Assembly: GCA_947626615.1 (NCBI GenBank)
Contig: CANQSW010000052.1
Location: 1-9,151 of the forward strand
Length of the DNA stretch: 9,151 nt
Reading direction: 5' to 3'
Source of the DNA: an uncultured Peptococcaceae bacterium
GTDB lineage: Bacteria > Bacillota > Dehalobacteriia > UBA4068 > UBA4997
Under the pieces are notes generated by a model, which was not told where the DNA came from, made no database searches, and saw only the letters and a program-made list of their open reading frames with translations. The translations under genes and the position numbers were made by a program. This document shows positions 1 through 6,066 of the stretch, one piece after another (within the stretch, counting starts at the first letter, position 1; the number at the start of each line of letters is the position of its first letter).

Positions 1-65
1 CAGTAGTTAAGCTCCTTAGCGCCGATGGTACTTGGTTTATTCCCGGGAGAGTAGGACGCCGCCAG
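1..65 (+). rRNA. rrf: 5S ribosomal RNA, 3' part (cut by window start)
   Basis: The first 65 bases match the conserved 3' half of bacterial 5S rRNA: GTTAAGCTCCTTAGCGCCGA, then GATGGTACTTGG, and the ending GAGAGTAGGACGCCGCCAG. The 5' half lies outside the window, so this is the end of an rRNA operon transcribed left to right. The 3' boundary is approximate (about 64-66). A hairpin terminator follows 20 bases later, and no tRNA genes lie between, so this 5S is the last gene of its operon. The sequence style fits Bacillota but I cannot assign a genus. Confidence 0.93.
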
Positions 66-84
66 AATTTTTTTGCCTAAAATA

Positions 85-118
85 CGGCAGGAGTATATTG
101 CTCCTGCCGCTTTTGTTT
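85..118 (+). terminator. Rho-independent terminator of the rRNA operon
   Basis: A perfect 9-bp stem, CGGCAGGAG (85-93) with CTCCTGCCG (101-109), closes a 7-base loop and is followed by a T-rich tail (CTTTTGTTT). It sits just after the 5S rRNA and ends the rRNA transcript. Positions 119-198 after it show no gene or signal that I can support. Confidence 0.9.
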
Positions 119-198
119 AGCGGCGCGGCCCGCCGCGGCAAATAACCTTGCTGTGCTGTGTTTTGGTTCGCCATGCGTTCTAGGGCTGAGGCTAAATA

Positions 199-227
199 TT
201 GACTTCATAATTTATGAATGATAAAAT
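199..227 (+). promoter_or_regulatory. Sigma-70-type promoter of the lipoprotein gene
   Basis: TTGACT (199-204) and TAAAAT (222-227) are separated by exactly 17 bases, a near-consensus housekeeping promoter. The expected transcription start is near 233-235, which leaves a short leader with the AAGGAGGA ribosome binding site at 238-245. The promoter covers an upstream in-frame ATG at 214, so that ATG cannot be the start of translation. Confidence 0.75.
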
Positions 228-249
228 AAAAACCTACAAGGAGGAACCG

Positions 250-924
250 ATGATGAAAAAAGTAAACTGGATCGTTATTTTTGCATTATTGCTAACGCTT
301 CTGGTAGGTTGCTCGGACGAGGCTTCGACAGAAAATAACGAAAATTTGCCGGAAGAAAAAGTTGAACAGAATGTGAAAACAGCAGAAGCAGCGAACGAAG
401 AGGAACAACTTGAACAGAACCTGGAAGTCTCGAACGGCGTAAACGAAGAAGAACAAGCGGTTGAGGCTAGTGGCGATACTATAATCAACGACTTTATTGC
501 TGCTTATAATAATGTTGCAGAAGTGCAAATTACAAATACGTCTTCTTTTGAGCCTCAAGATAAAGAGAGCGGTCATTACAGAACGGAATTTCGGCTTGGG
601 GCGTGGAACGGTTCTGTCGGTACGACGGCGGCTATTGGTAACAGCGCGATTGATATTGTGTGTTATGGTAGTCACGGCGGAATATATGAAAATAAAAATT
701 TACGCATTTATGTGACGTCGCCGTCTGTGGACGAAATATTTGAAATTTTTAAGATCGCCACGAAAGTGCTGGACGACACTGTCACTGGTGAAGAAATCCA
801 AGAGGTCATCGACGACGTTAATGAATACGGTGATTATAATGGTTTTGTTATTGGTAATATGGAGCCGGGCACTATCATTATCAGCAAAGACGGCTGTGAA
901 ATGATGTTGACAATCGAGGGCTAA
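250..924 (+). CDS. Predicted lipoprotein with an acidic linker, function unknown
   Basis: The 224-residue product starts with a lysine-containing lipoprotein signal peptide, MMKKVNW plus a hydrophobic stretch (residues 8-19) and a lipobox ending LVGC, so Cys21 should be lipidated and the protein anchored on the outer face of the cytoplasmic membrane. Residues 22-76 are a low-complexity Glu/Asn/Ala-rich linker with an imperfect repeat (NEEEQLEQN, then NEEEQAVEA about 16 residues later). Residues 77-224 look like one folded soluble domain that I do not recognise; it has two cysteines (128 and 216). I chose ATG 250 (the first of two adjacent ATG codons) because AAGGAGGA lies just before it and because the 214 ATG lies inside the promoter. 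The gene is flanked by its own promoter and terminator, so it is monocistronic. It is visibly AT-richer than the genes to its right, which suggests different ancestry. A substrate-binding or stress role would be a guess. Confidence 0.85.
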   Translation: MMKKVNWIVIFALLLTLLVGCSDEASTENNENLPEEKVEQNVKTAEAANEEEQLEQNLEVSNGVNEEEQAVEASGDTIINDFIAAYNNVAEVQITNTSSFEPQDKESGHYRTEFRLGAWNGSVGTTAAIGNSAIDIVCYGSHGGIYENKNLRIYVTSPSVDEIFEIFKIATKVLDDTVTGEEIQEVIDDVNEYGDYNGFVIGNMEPGTIIISKDGCEMMLTIEG

Positions 925-991
925 AACCGAGGAAATTTGAAACAAAAATTTGAATAATAACAAGGAAAATTGCCCAGATTTTGGCAAATAA

Positions 992-1026
992 TAGCCCCGG
1001 AAAACGACTTCCGGGGCTAAATTTTT
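992..1026 (+). terminator. Terminator after the lipoprotein gene, possibly bidirectional
   Basis: An 11-bp perfect stem (992-1002 with 1009-1019, TAGCCCCGGAA paired to TTCCGGGGCTA) closes a 6-base loop and is followed on the plus strand by AATTTTT. On the minus strand it lies 44 bases past the stop of the TetR gene and is followed by a weaker T-rich run (TATTATTT), so it probably serves both converging genes. Confidence 0.88.
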
Positions 1027-1062
1027 GGCAGGTTTAAGAAAGAGGGCGATATTTACGGGCTC

Positions 1063-1668
1063 TCATACCTTGCGCGGCTCTTCTTTTTGCGCGGCCGCGA
1101 TCTTTTCCAACGTTGACAATATCGTCTGGCCCAGCTCCGTCTGCACGAGAAGCGCCAGAGAAGCCGGCGATCCCTGGATCTCGCGGCTTTTCAGCGTGGC
1201 CAGCAGCCCGGCAAAGACGAAATCGACCTGAAGCCGCTCTACGGCGGTAAGGCGTTTCGCGTCGATCGCAAAGATATCGAACCAAACCTGCCGGAGGAGG
1301 TCTGTGGTCAGCTGCTGCAAATAGGACGAATCGCTGCGGGCGCAGAGGATTATCCGCTCCGCGTGCGGCAGGATAGCCGCGTCCGCGGTCACCACGGGCC
1401 AGTCGCCGTCCCCTTGAAACGCGGCCAACAGCCCGGCGAGCCAGGCTTTGGCCACCTCGTGCTCCGCATTGTGTTTGACGACTTGATACGCCAGATCGTC
1501 GATATCTCGATAGTGATAATAAAAGGAATTGCGGTTGACCCCGGCTGCCTGCGCCACCCGCCGCACGGTGATAGCGGCGTAGCGTTCCGTTGCCAGCAGC
1601 TGCCAGAAGGCGTTTTCGAGCTTTAACGTGGCCGCTTCGTCTATGTTGGCTTTTTTGGGGCGCGGCAT
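1063..1668 (-). CDS. TetR/AcrR-family transcriptional regulator
   Basis: The 201-residue protein has the length and layout of the TetR family. The N-terminal DNA-binding part holds the helix-turn-helix at about residues 33-60 (ITVRRVAQAAGVNRNSF, then the typical YYHYRDIDDL). Residues 61-201 are the helical ligand-binding and dimer domain, which is not conserved enough to name a ligand. I chose ATG 1668 rather than the in-frame GTG 1677, because that GTG is part of the ribosome binding site: GGAGG stands 8 bases before ATG 1668. The gene is divergent from the HXXEE membrane protein, and a near-palindrome lies between them, so by analogy with the family it likely represses itself and that neighbour. 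The inducer is unknown. Confidence 0.92.
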   Translation of the reverse strand: MPRPKKANIDEAATLKLENAFWQLLATERYAAITVRRVAQAAGVNRNSFYYHYRDIDDLAYQVVKHNAEHEVAKAWLAGLLAAFQGDGDWPVVTADAAILPHAERIILCARSDSSYLQQLTTDLLRQVWFDIFAIDAKRLTAVERLQVDFVFAGLLATLKSREIQGSPASLALLVQTELGQTILSTLEKIAAAQKEEPRKV

Positions 1669-1682
1669 CAGATACACCTCCG

Positions 1683-1707
1683 ATAATTAGACGTTTTGCC
1701 TAATAAT
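1683..1707. promoter_or_regulatory. Candidate TetR operator (imperfect 25-bp palindrome)
   Basis: ATAATTAGAC (1683-1692) and GCCTAATAAT (1698-1707) are inverted repeats that match at 8 of 10 positions around a 5-base centre (GTTTT). The site is between the divergent tetR-like gene and the HXXEE gene and ends 15 bases before the regulator's start codon. Size, symmetry and position are typical of TetR-family operators. Its binding by this regulator is inferred. Confidence 0.6.
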
Positions 1708-1712
1708 GACCA

Positions 1713-1741
1713 TTTTATTATCTGCCGCCGCCAGCTATAAT
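1713..1741 (+). promoter_or_regulatory. Candidate promoter of the HXXEE gene
   Basis: A consensus -10 box TATAAT lies at 1736-1741, 33 bases before the chosen start codon. The -35 position at 17 bases spacing (TTTTAT, 1713-1718) is poor. The near-palindrome lies just upstream of the -35 region, which would suit control by the adjacent TetR-type protein. Confidence 0.4.
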
Positions 1742-1774
1742 ACGATTATAGAATGGTTTAAGGAGGCGTTTGGC

Positions 1775-2410
1775 ATGAAAAATATTATAAACCATTGGTA
1801 CGACGTTTCGGTGTTTCTGGCGGGGCTGACGGCGCTGCTGGCCGTGTTTCTGCCCCTTGGCACGGTGCAGAAATACCTTTTGGCGGCCATTGTAATTATG
1901 CTGCTGCACTTTTTTGAGGAGTTCGGCTTCCCGGGCGGCTTTCCGCTTATGGGCATGCAGGCGCTGATGCACAGCGACGAGACGGACTCGACCAAATGGG
2001 ATTGCAACAACCTGAGCTCGATGTTTGGCAACTGGGGCTTTTTGCTGCTGCTGTACGTGCTGCCGCTGCTTTTGCCCGACGTGCGCTTTTTGACGCTTTC
2101 CGCCATGCTGTTCCTTTTTATGGAGGTGCTGATGCACCTGGTGTTCTTCCCGCTGCGGCTGAAGACTTTTTATAACGCCGGGCAGGTCACCGCCGTTTTG
2201 GGGCTGGGCGTGATCGGCTGCCATTATTTTTTGACGGCGTTTGACGCGCGGGCGTTTGCCTGGTATGATTGGCCGCTGGCCGTCGTCTGGTTTGTCGCGG
2301 TGTTCCTGTTTTCTTTCCGCTCCAAGCTGTATTGGGGGCTGGGGAGAAAAGCGGGCTATGCGCTTACCGAGCAGACCGCGTACGGCACGCGGGGTTTTAA
2401 CCGTAAATAA
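1775..2410 (+). CDS. HXXEE-family integral membrane protein
   Basis: The 211-residue protein is almost entirely hydrophobic, with about five to six predicted membrane segments (roughly residues 12-30, 34-47, 86-101, 105-125, 136-153 and 166-181). It carries the signature motifs of the HXXEE family: HFFEE at 45-49, E117-x3-H121 (EVLMH) and a conserved-type Asn at 134 (YNAG). These polar residues sit in or near membrane segments and are likely functional, but the family has no established activity. The start at ATG 1775 follows TAAGGAGG with good spacing; an in-frame ATG at 1706 lies upstream of the TATAAT box and is rejected. The gene is divergent from a TetR-type regulator that probably controls it, a common arrangement for inducible membrane proteins. 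Confidence 0.82.
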   Translation: MKNIINHWYDVSVFLAGLTALLAVFLPLGTVQKYLLAAIVIMLLHFFEEFGFPGGFPLMGMQALMHSDETDSTKWDCNNLSSMFGNWGFLLLLYVLPLLLPDVRFLTLSAMLFLFMEVLMHLVFFPLRLKTFYNAGQVTAVLGLGVIGCHYFLTAFDARAFAWYDWPLAVVWFVAVFLFSFRSKLYWGLGRKAGYALTEQTAYGTRGFNRK

Positions 2411-2440
2411 GCGGCCCAAAAACTTGTCGCCCGCCGCTTT
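2410..2440. terminator. Weak hairpin between converging genes, possible terminator
   Basis: AGCGGC (2410-2415) can pair with GCCGCT (2433-2438) across a 17-base loop. It overlaps the end of the HXXEE stop codon and lies between that gene and the converging broken gene. Neither side has a good T-run, so this is only a weak candidate. Confidence 0.25.
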
Positions 2441-2446
2441 CCGGCC

Positions 2447-2889
2447 TTACGAATCTTTGAACAGAAGAATAGATCTGAAGATAAATTGCCACAGAAAAAG
2501 TCCTGCCCAGATGATCATATGGTGCGCGTAGGAAGTCAACATATAAAAGAACCATTGCCATTTGGGCAGGATAAGATCGAACAGCAGGCAGAGCGCGACC
2601 GTTTCGCCGAGATTTATCAAATTATATAGCACGAATATCCGGCCGGGTATCTTTTTATACAGCTTGAGCGTTACCAGCGCCAATAACAACAACAAAAGCA
2701 GCAGATATCCCCAAAAAAGGTGGTTGGCGAAATTGGCGTGCGCCCGGACAAAATCCCCGAAAAGAGGCTCGATATATACGGCGGCAGGGAGGGCAAAAGG
2801 CTGATCGGTAGCAGCAGATACCAGTTATATTTGTTTATGTTCCTCCATACGCCAGCGCCCGCCGTAACCCTTTGCCAAAAGATTACCAT
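2447..2889 (-). pseudogene. Membrane protein gene broken by an apparent frameshift
   Basis: Two overlapping minus-strand reading frames together encode one plausible polytopic membrane protein of about 147 residues. The first frame (from ATG 2889) gives MVIFWQRVTAGAGVWRNINK, then NWYLLLPISLLPSLPPYI; beyond about 2755 it turns into an implausible Cys-rich tail. The other frame is already open there and continues with sensible membrane sequence: DFVRAHANFANHLFWGYLL, then NLINLGETVALCLLFDLILP and SYAHHMIIWAGLFLWQFIF, to the stop at 2447. One extra G in the GGGG run at 2755-2758 would join the frames. No ribosome binding site precedes ATG 2889, so the N-terminus is also doubtful; a GGAGG at about 2850-2854 has no usable start close behind it. 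I do not recognise the family. It could be decayed, or intact with a sequencing error at the homopolymer. Two short separate proteins are less likely. Confidence 0.5.
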
Positions 2890-2935
2890 AACGGCGGGGA
2901 AAAAGCAATAAGAGCGCCGAAAATGCCCCTGCCGG

Positions 2936-2972
2936 GCAAAAAATAAGGCTATGCCGCGTTTAGCATAGCCTT
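2936..2972 (-). terminator. Terminator of the M23 peptidase gene
   Basis: A 10-bp perfect stem (AAGGCTATGC, read on the minus strand from 2972 to 2963, paired with GCATAGCCTT from 2954 to 2945) closes an 8-base loop and is followed on the minus strand by ATTTTTTG. It begins about 20 bases after the peptidase stop codon and separates this gene from the broken membrane gene. Confidence 0.88.
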
Positions 2973-2991
2973 TTGTGCTATTTTCGTAAGC

Positions 2992-4206
2992 CTATTTGAT
3001 ATAGGAGAGCGGGTTCACCTGCTCGCCGTCGATCAAAACTTCGAAGTGCAGGTGGCTGCCGGTGCTGTTGCCGGTGGAGCCTTCCTTGCCGATCTCCTGG
3101 CCGATCTCCACTTCGTCGCCGGCGGAAACGCTGATGCTCTTTAGGTGGGCGTAGCGCGTTTTCAGGTTGTTGCCGTGGCTGATGATGACCTCGTTGCCGT
3201 AAGAGCCGTTATAACCGGCGGAGACCACCGTGCCGGCCTTGGCCGCCCAAACGGAATCGCCCATGTCGCCGTCGATATCCACCCCGGTGTGGCCGCCGCT
3301 GCGCTCGCCGTAATACGAGCTGATGCGCGTGGCCGTAGTGGGCCAGATCATGCCGGCGTCGGTGACGTAAGTAGCGGAACGGGCCGCGGTCTGCACCACA
3401 GCGCCCTGCAGCACGATCGCGTCAACGGCTTCCACCAGCGTGTTGGAGCTGATCTCCTGCCGCGCCGTTTCCACGCCGTTGGTCTGCACCATCTGTATCG
3501 TCACTTCGCGCGAGCCGGGGCTTCCTTCCTGCTTGGTCTCGGTCTGGCCGTAGCGCAGCTTGGTATCGGTCTGATACACGGTCTTGAAAGGAACTTCCTC
3601 GGTCTTGGTCTTTTCCAGCACCACCAGCACGTGTACGGGCGCGTCCGTCTGGCCCTCGCCCTTTAAGCGCAGCTTGGCGCCGTTTAGATCGCTGATATCC
3701 GCAACCTTCACTTCGGTTGGCTCAACAATAACTTTCTCGGCGAACTTGGCGTCAAGAACAGTCATGGTTGAATCAGCCGGCAGGTAAGATTTCTTCAGAT
3801 ATTCCAGAGCGTTTTCCGCGGCCTTGGCGGTGGACATATAGACGACGGGCTGGCCGTTTACGTCAATGGCGGCCCCGTGGGTCATAAGCGTGGTGTTGGC
3901 GGCCAGCAGCTCGGCCGCGTCGCTGCGTGAGACGGTCTTGGTGCCGGCGGCGGCCTCCGCAGAGACGGTGACGTCCTCCTGGAAATAGACCTCGTTGCCG
4001 ACGGCGGCGGACTGCTTCGTCAGCAGCTCCGAAATGATCGCCTCGCCCTGGCTCTCGCTTGTTACGGCGGCGACCTGTACGCCGTCAACAAGAATAGCCG
4101 CCGGCTCGCCACCTAGCCCCAGGCAGACCGCCATGATCAGGGCCGTTATAAGCAACGCGGCTGAGAACGGCAGCAAAAGCTGCTTCGGTGATTTAATTAT
4201 GCTCAT
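2992..4206 (-). CDS. Secreted M23 metallopeptidase with G5 domain
   Basis: The 404-residue protein is a predicted cell-wall hydrolase. Residues 1-33 form an uncleaved or cleaved signal segment (basic start, hydrophobic 11-32). Residues 37-103 and 112-177 look like two copies of a degenerate repeat (A-I-x-V-x-G...V..., later F-x-E-x-V-x-V). Residues about 201-268 are a G5 domain (EEVPFKTVYQTDTKLRYGQT, with a later GSPGSREV). Residues 285-404 are a LytM-type M23 domain with all expected residues: zinc ligands H306 and D310 (HTGVDID) and H387, and catalytic-type H354 (RYAHL) and H385 (SHLHFEV). Such enzymes usually cut peptide crosslinks of peptidoglycan. The start follows AAAGGAG at 11 bases. 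It has its own promoter (4322-4350) and terminator, downstream of the sigma/anti-sigma pair, whose envelope role would fit. Confidence 0.93.
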   Translation of the reverse strand: MSIIKSPKQLLLPFSAALLITALIMAVCLGLGGEPAAILVDGVQVAAVTSESQGEAIISELLTKQSAAVGNEVYFQEDVTVSAEAAAGTKTVSRSDAAELLAANTTLMTHGAAIDVNGQPVVYMSTAKAAENALEYLKKSYLPADSTMTVLDAKFAEKVIVEPTEVKVADISDLNGAKLRLKGEGQTDAPVHVLVVLEKTKTEEVPFKTVYQTDTKLRYGQTETKQEGSPGSREVTIQMVQTNGVETARQEISSNTLVEAVDAIVLQGAVVQTAARSATYVTDAGMIWPTTATRISSYYGERSGGHTGVDIDGDMGDSVWAAKAGTVVSAGYNGSYGNEVIISHGNNLKTRYAHLKSISVSAGDEVEIGQEIGKEGSTGNSTGSHLHFEVLIDGEQVNPLSYIK

Positions 4207-4230
4207 AAAGTAACAGGCTCCTTTATATTT

Positions 4231-4247
4231 GGCGGCTTTGCGCCGCC
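4231..4247 (-). other. Hairpin in the 5' leader of the M23 gene
   Basis: GGCGGC (4231-4236) and GCCGCC (4242-4247) form a perfect 6-bp GC stem with a 5-base loop. In the minus-strand leader it ends 8 bases before the AAAGGAG ribosome binding site and has no T-run, so it is not a terminator. It could protect the mRNA 5' region or tune translation. Confidence 0.5.
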
Positions 4248-4321
4248 GAAAATGACGAAATCAAGCGGTTTTTAACAAGTTATCCACCGCCGGGGCGGGT
4301 TTTTCACCAATCGCCGAACCA

Positions 4322-4350
4322 ATTATAGCACAAAAATGTGGAAAAATCAA
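4322..4350 (-). promoter_or_regulatory. Extended -10 promoter of the M23 gene
   Basis: On the minus strand TTGATT (4350-4345) and TATAAT (4327-4322) are separated by 17 bases, and TGC directly precedes the -10 box (TGnTATAAT, an extended -10). The start of transcription would be near 4315, giving a leader of about 110 bases. It makes the peptidase gene independent of the upstream sigma operon. Confidence 0.82.
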
Positions 4351-4381
4351 CCCCTTAAGCAGCGGGCCGCCAAAGCTGGCA

Positions 4382-4424
4382 AAAGCGCAGTTACAGGCAA
4401 TGATCTTGCCCGCGGCTGCGCTTT
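4382..4424 (-). terminator. Nested hairpin after the sigma/anti-sigma operon, candidate terminator
   Basis: An outer 9-bp stem (AAAGCGCAG 4382-4390 with CTGCGCTTT 4416-4424) encloses an internal loop and an inner 5-bp stem (GGCAA 4396-4400 with TTGCC 4406-4410). It lies 75 bases past the anti-sigma stop. On the minus strand it ends CTTTTG, a short T-run partly inside the stem, so it may be a modest terminator or a 3' stabilising structure. The gap 4207-4498 otherwise holds only the M23 leader and promoter; I see no gene there. Confidence 0.5.
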
Positions 4425-4498
4425 ATGCCAAAATTTGTTTTCGCCTCGCCCCGCTATCACAACCGCGGCTGGCCTACCACAATGCCAGCTGCCGTTGC

Positions 4499-5371
4499 CT
4501 ATTGCAGGGCGGGGGTCTCGCTTATCGCCTGCCACAGTCCCGCGATATCCGGCGTGTGGGCGGTATATTCCAGCAGCATATCGCCGGCTTTTACGCCAAA
4601 GCGCAGGTAGCGGGCGTTTTGGTCACTCTCTCCGGCCAGACGCTGCACGATCTCCGCCGTGATATCCTGCGCCGGGAAGATCGGGTCGGTCACCTGCTGC
4701 CACATATCGGCCGGTATCGAGGCGGAAAGCGGCAGATCGTACAGCGCTTCGTCCCAGGTCTCCGGCCGGTCGGCCTCGGCCAGACGCGGCGCGTCCGCCG
4801 CGGTGTAGGGCGAGATGCGGACGGTCAGATAATCGAACCGGCCGTCGGTGTAGCGCACCAGCAGAGAGTCGCCCGGGGCAAACGGCGTTTGGGCCGAAGC
4901 CCGAGGCAGGTACAGCGTGGCCGCCGCCAGCCGCATATCCTCCGGCAGCGTGGGCGGCAGATAAGCGGCGCAGACCTCGGAGCGCGCCAGCTCCTCGGCC
5001 GTCAGGCTGAGGCTGCGGCCGTCCGCCGCCAAAGAACGATCCGCCACGGGGTGGGAAGTTTCCACGGGCAGCGGCAGGCGCAGCTTGTTTTCGTCGAACC
5101 TTACGTTCGTGGGGCCGGGGGCGTAAAGCCGGCTTTGCGTCGGCGCTGCTCCTCCGGCTGCCGCCGGCTCGTCGGCGTCGCCCGTCTGGCAGACCGCGGG
5201 CAGACCCAGCGCCAGCGCCAGGCAGGCCACGGCCAGCGCGGAGTTGCGGATACGCCTCGTTTTGCCCGCGGCCGCTTTTTTGGCCGCCATCTTTTGCCCG
5301 GTGGCGCAGATAAGCCGCGCGCCCGGCCGGACGTTCTGCATCTCGGCGCGGTACTTGTCCTTAAAGCTCAT
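4499..5371 (-). CDS. Membrane-anchored protein, probable anti-sigma factor
   Basis: The 290-residue product has a short basic cytoplasmic N-terminus (MSFKDKYRAEMQNVRPGARL, residues 1-43), one membrane segment (about 44-61) and a large outer domain (62-290) rich in Ala, Pro and Asp. This plan, and its place directly after an ECF sigma gene, match the single-span anti-sigma factors of clostridia, whose short inner helix binds the sigma factor. The zinc HxxxCxxC anti-sigma motif is absent, and the outer domain is not recognised, so the signal is unknown. I chose ATG 5371 rather than ATG 5380: AAGGAG directly abuts the 5380 ATG but is 9 bases from 5371. The start overlaps the sigma stop by 11 bases, pointing to coupled translation. 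Alternatively it may be an unrelated exported protein in the operon. Confidence 0.72.
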   Translation of the reverse strand: MSFKDKYRAEMQNVRPGARLICATGQKMAAKKAAAGKTRRIRNSALAVACLALALGLPAVCQTGDADEPAAAGGAAPTQSRLYAPGPTNVRFDENKLRLPLPVETSHPVADRSLAADGRSLSLTAEELARSEVCAAYLPPTLPEDMRLAAATLYLPRASAQTPFAPGDSLLVRYTDGRFDYLTVRISPYTAADAPRLAEADRPETWDEALYDLPLSASIPADMWQQVTDPIFPAQDITAEIVQRLAGESDQNARYLRFGVKAGDMLLEYTAHTPDIAGLWQAISETPALQ

Positions 5372-5900
5372 CAAGATCATCTCCTTCCATAAAATCGTCG
5401 GCGAGTATCTCCTTCAACCTGCGGCGGGCGCGGGTGAGCTGCATACGCACCGTGCTGGCGCGCCGGGAGAGCAGCTCGGCTATTTCTACGGCCGTCAGGC
5501 CCTCGTAGTAAAAAAGGTGGATAAGCACGCGGGCGTCCGGCGGCAGCTGGGCCAGCGCTTCGGCCAGCTCGCTTTTGGGCTGCTCCTCGGCCGGGGCGTT
5601 ATCGGAAAGCGGCTCGTGCTTTTGGCGGCGGGCGGCGGCCCAGAAGCTCTTGGTGCAGTTGGCCGTCACCTTCAAAAACCAGGCCCGCTCATGTTCGGGG
5701 CTGTCAAAACGGGGCCGGCGGCTGATAAACCGCAGGAACACCTGCTGGAAGATATCCTCCGCGTCCTCGCGGCAGCCGCTTTTGGCGTAGGCCAGCCGAT
5801 ACACCAGATCGGCGTTGCGGGCGATCAGCTGCTCCAGCTCCGTCTGGGCCGCTTCGTCCCGCTGCTCCGGCGGGGCGTTGCCGAACGCTGTCATAACCAT
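5361..5900 (-). CDS. ECF-type RNA polymerase sigma factor
   Basis: The 179-residue protein has the two-domain plan of group 4 (ECF) sigma factors. Region 2 spans about residues 24-85 (ARNADLVYRLAYAKSG, DAEDIFQQVFLRF, ERAWFLKVTANCTKSF), for -10 recognition and core binding. Region 4 spans about 115-165 (LPPDARVLIHLFYYEGLTAV, then EIAELLSRRASTVRMQLTRA), with the helix-turn-helix that reads the -35 box. There is no region 1 or 3. ATG 5900 is chosen as AGGAGG lies 7 bases before it. It is translationally coupled to the overlapping downstream membrane protein, its probable inhibitor, so it should act when an envelope signal releases it. Its regulon is unknown; the M23 gene has a housekeeping-type promoter and so need not belong to it. 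Confidence 0.92.
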   Translation of the reverse strand: MVMTAFGNAPPEQRDEAAQTELEQLIARNADLVYRLAYAKSGCREDAEDIFQQVFLRFISRRPRFDSPEHERAWFLKVTANCTKSFWAAARRQKHEPLSDNAPAEEQPKSELAEALAQLPPDARVLIHLFYYEGLTAVEIAELLSRRASTVRMQLTRARRRLKEILADDFMEGDDLDEL

Positions 5901-5922
5901 GCGCTTGCCTCCTCTCTACCCT

Positions 5923-5952
5923 CTAATACCCTGAAAGCTGCCAAAGTGCCAC
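5923..5952 (-). promoter_or_regulatory. Weak candidate promoter of the sigma/anti-sigma operon
   Basis: On the minus strand GTGGCA (5952-5947) and TATTAG (5928-5923) are 18 bases apart, a partial match to a housekeeping promoter. ECF genes often control themselves, so the true promoter may instead be an ECF type that I cannot recognise without other sites. The AT-rich stretch directly upstream could act as an UP element. Confidence 0.3.
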
Positions 5953-5955
5953 ACC

Positions 5956-5995
5956 AAAATCAAAAAAATTTGCAAAATTTGCAAAAAATTTTTTT
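5956..5995. repeat. Phased A-tracts with a 9-bp tandem repeat
   Basis: A/T tracts centred near 5958, 5967, 5977 and 5989 recur about once per helical turn (A7T3, A4T3, A6T7), with the 9-mer AAAATTTGC present twice in tandem (5965-5973 and 5974-5982). Such phased tracts bend DNA. The stretch lies in the GC-rich divergent region between the sigma operon and the prenyltransferase operon, about 20 bp upstream of the candidate sigma promoter's -35 box. Confidence 0.6.
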
Positions 5996-5999
5996 GGCG

Positions 6000-6031
6000 G
6001 CCGGGCAATATGCCCTCCGACCGGCTTTTTT
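6000..6031 (+). terminator. Terminator-like hairpin in the divergent region
   Basis: GCCGG (6000-6004) can pair with CCGGC (6021-6025), followed by six T residues; an alternative inner stem is GGGCA (6003-6007) with TGCCC (6011-6015). It ends just before the rightward promoter and no plus-strand gene lies upstream, so if real it would block antisense transcripts from the left. It could also be chance in a GC-rich region. Confidence 0.3.
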
Positions 6032-6037
6032 GTTCGC

Positions 6038-6066
6038 TTGACGGCGGCGCGGCGGCATACTATAAT
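6038..6066 (+). promoter_or_regulatory. Strong promoter of the prenyltransferase/radical SAM/ThiC-like operon
   Basis: TTGACG (6038-6043) and a perfect TATAAT (6061-6066) are exactly 17 bases apart. The leader would be about 58 bases (from near 6073 to 6130). I looked in it for TPP or cobalamin riboswitch core sequences and saw none; it is also too short for either. Confidence 0.85.

Noticed and set aside
214..249. Upstream in-frame ATG as the lipoprotein start
   Set aside because: It lies between the -35 and -10 boxes of the promoter and has no ribosome binding site; the start at 250 gives a standard lipoprotein signal peptide.
4280..4288. TTATCCACC, similar to a DnaA box
   Set aside because: It is a single imperfect match with no cluster of boxes and no dnaA or dnaN nearby; it lies in the M23 leader.
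4400..6041. Plus-strand open frames of 330 and 265 codons opposite the sigma and anti-sigma genes
   Set aside because: They are Arg/Gly/Gln-rich, lack ribosome binding sites and lie antisense to clear coding sequence.
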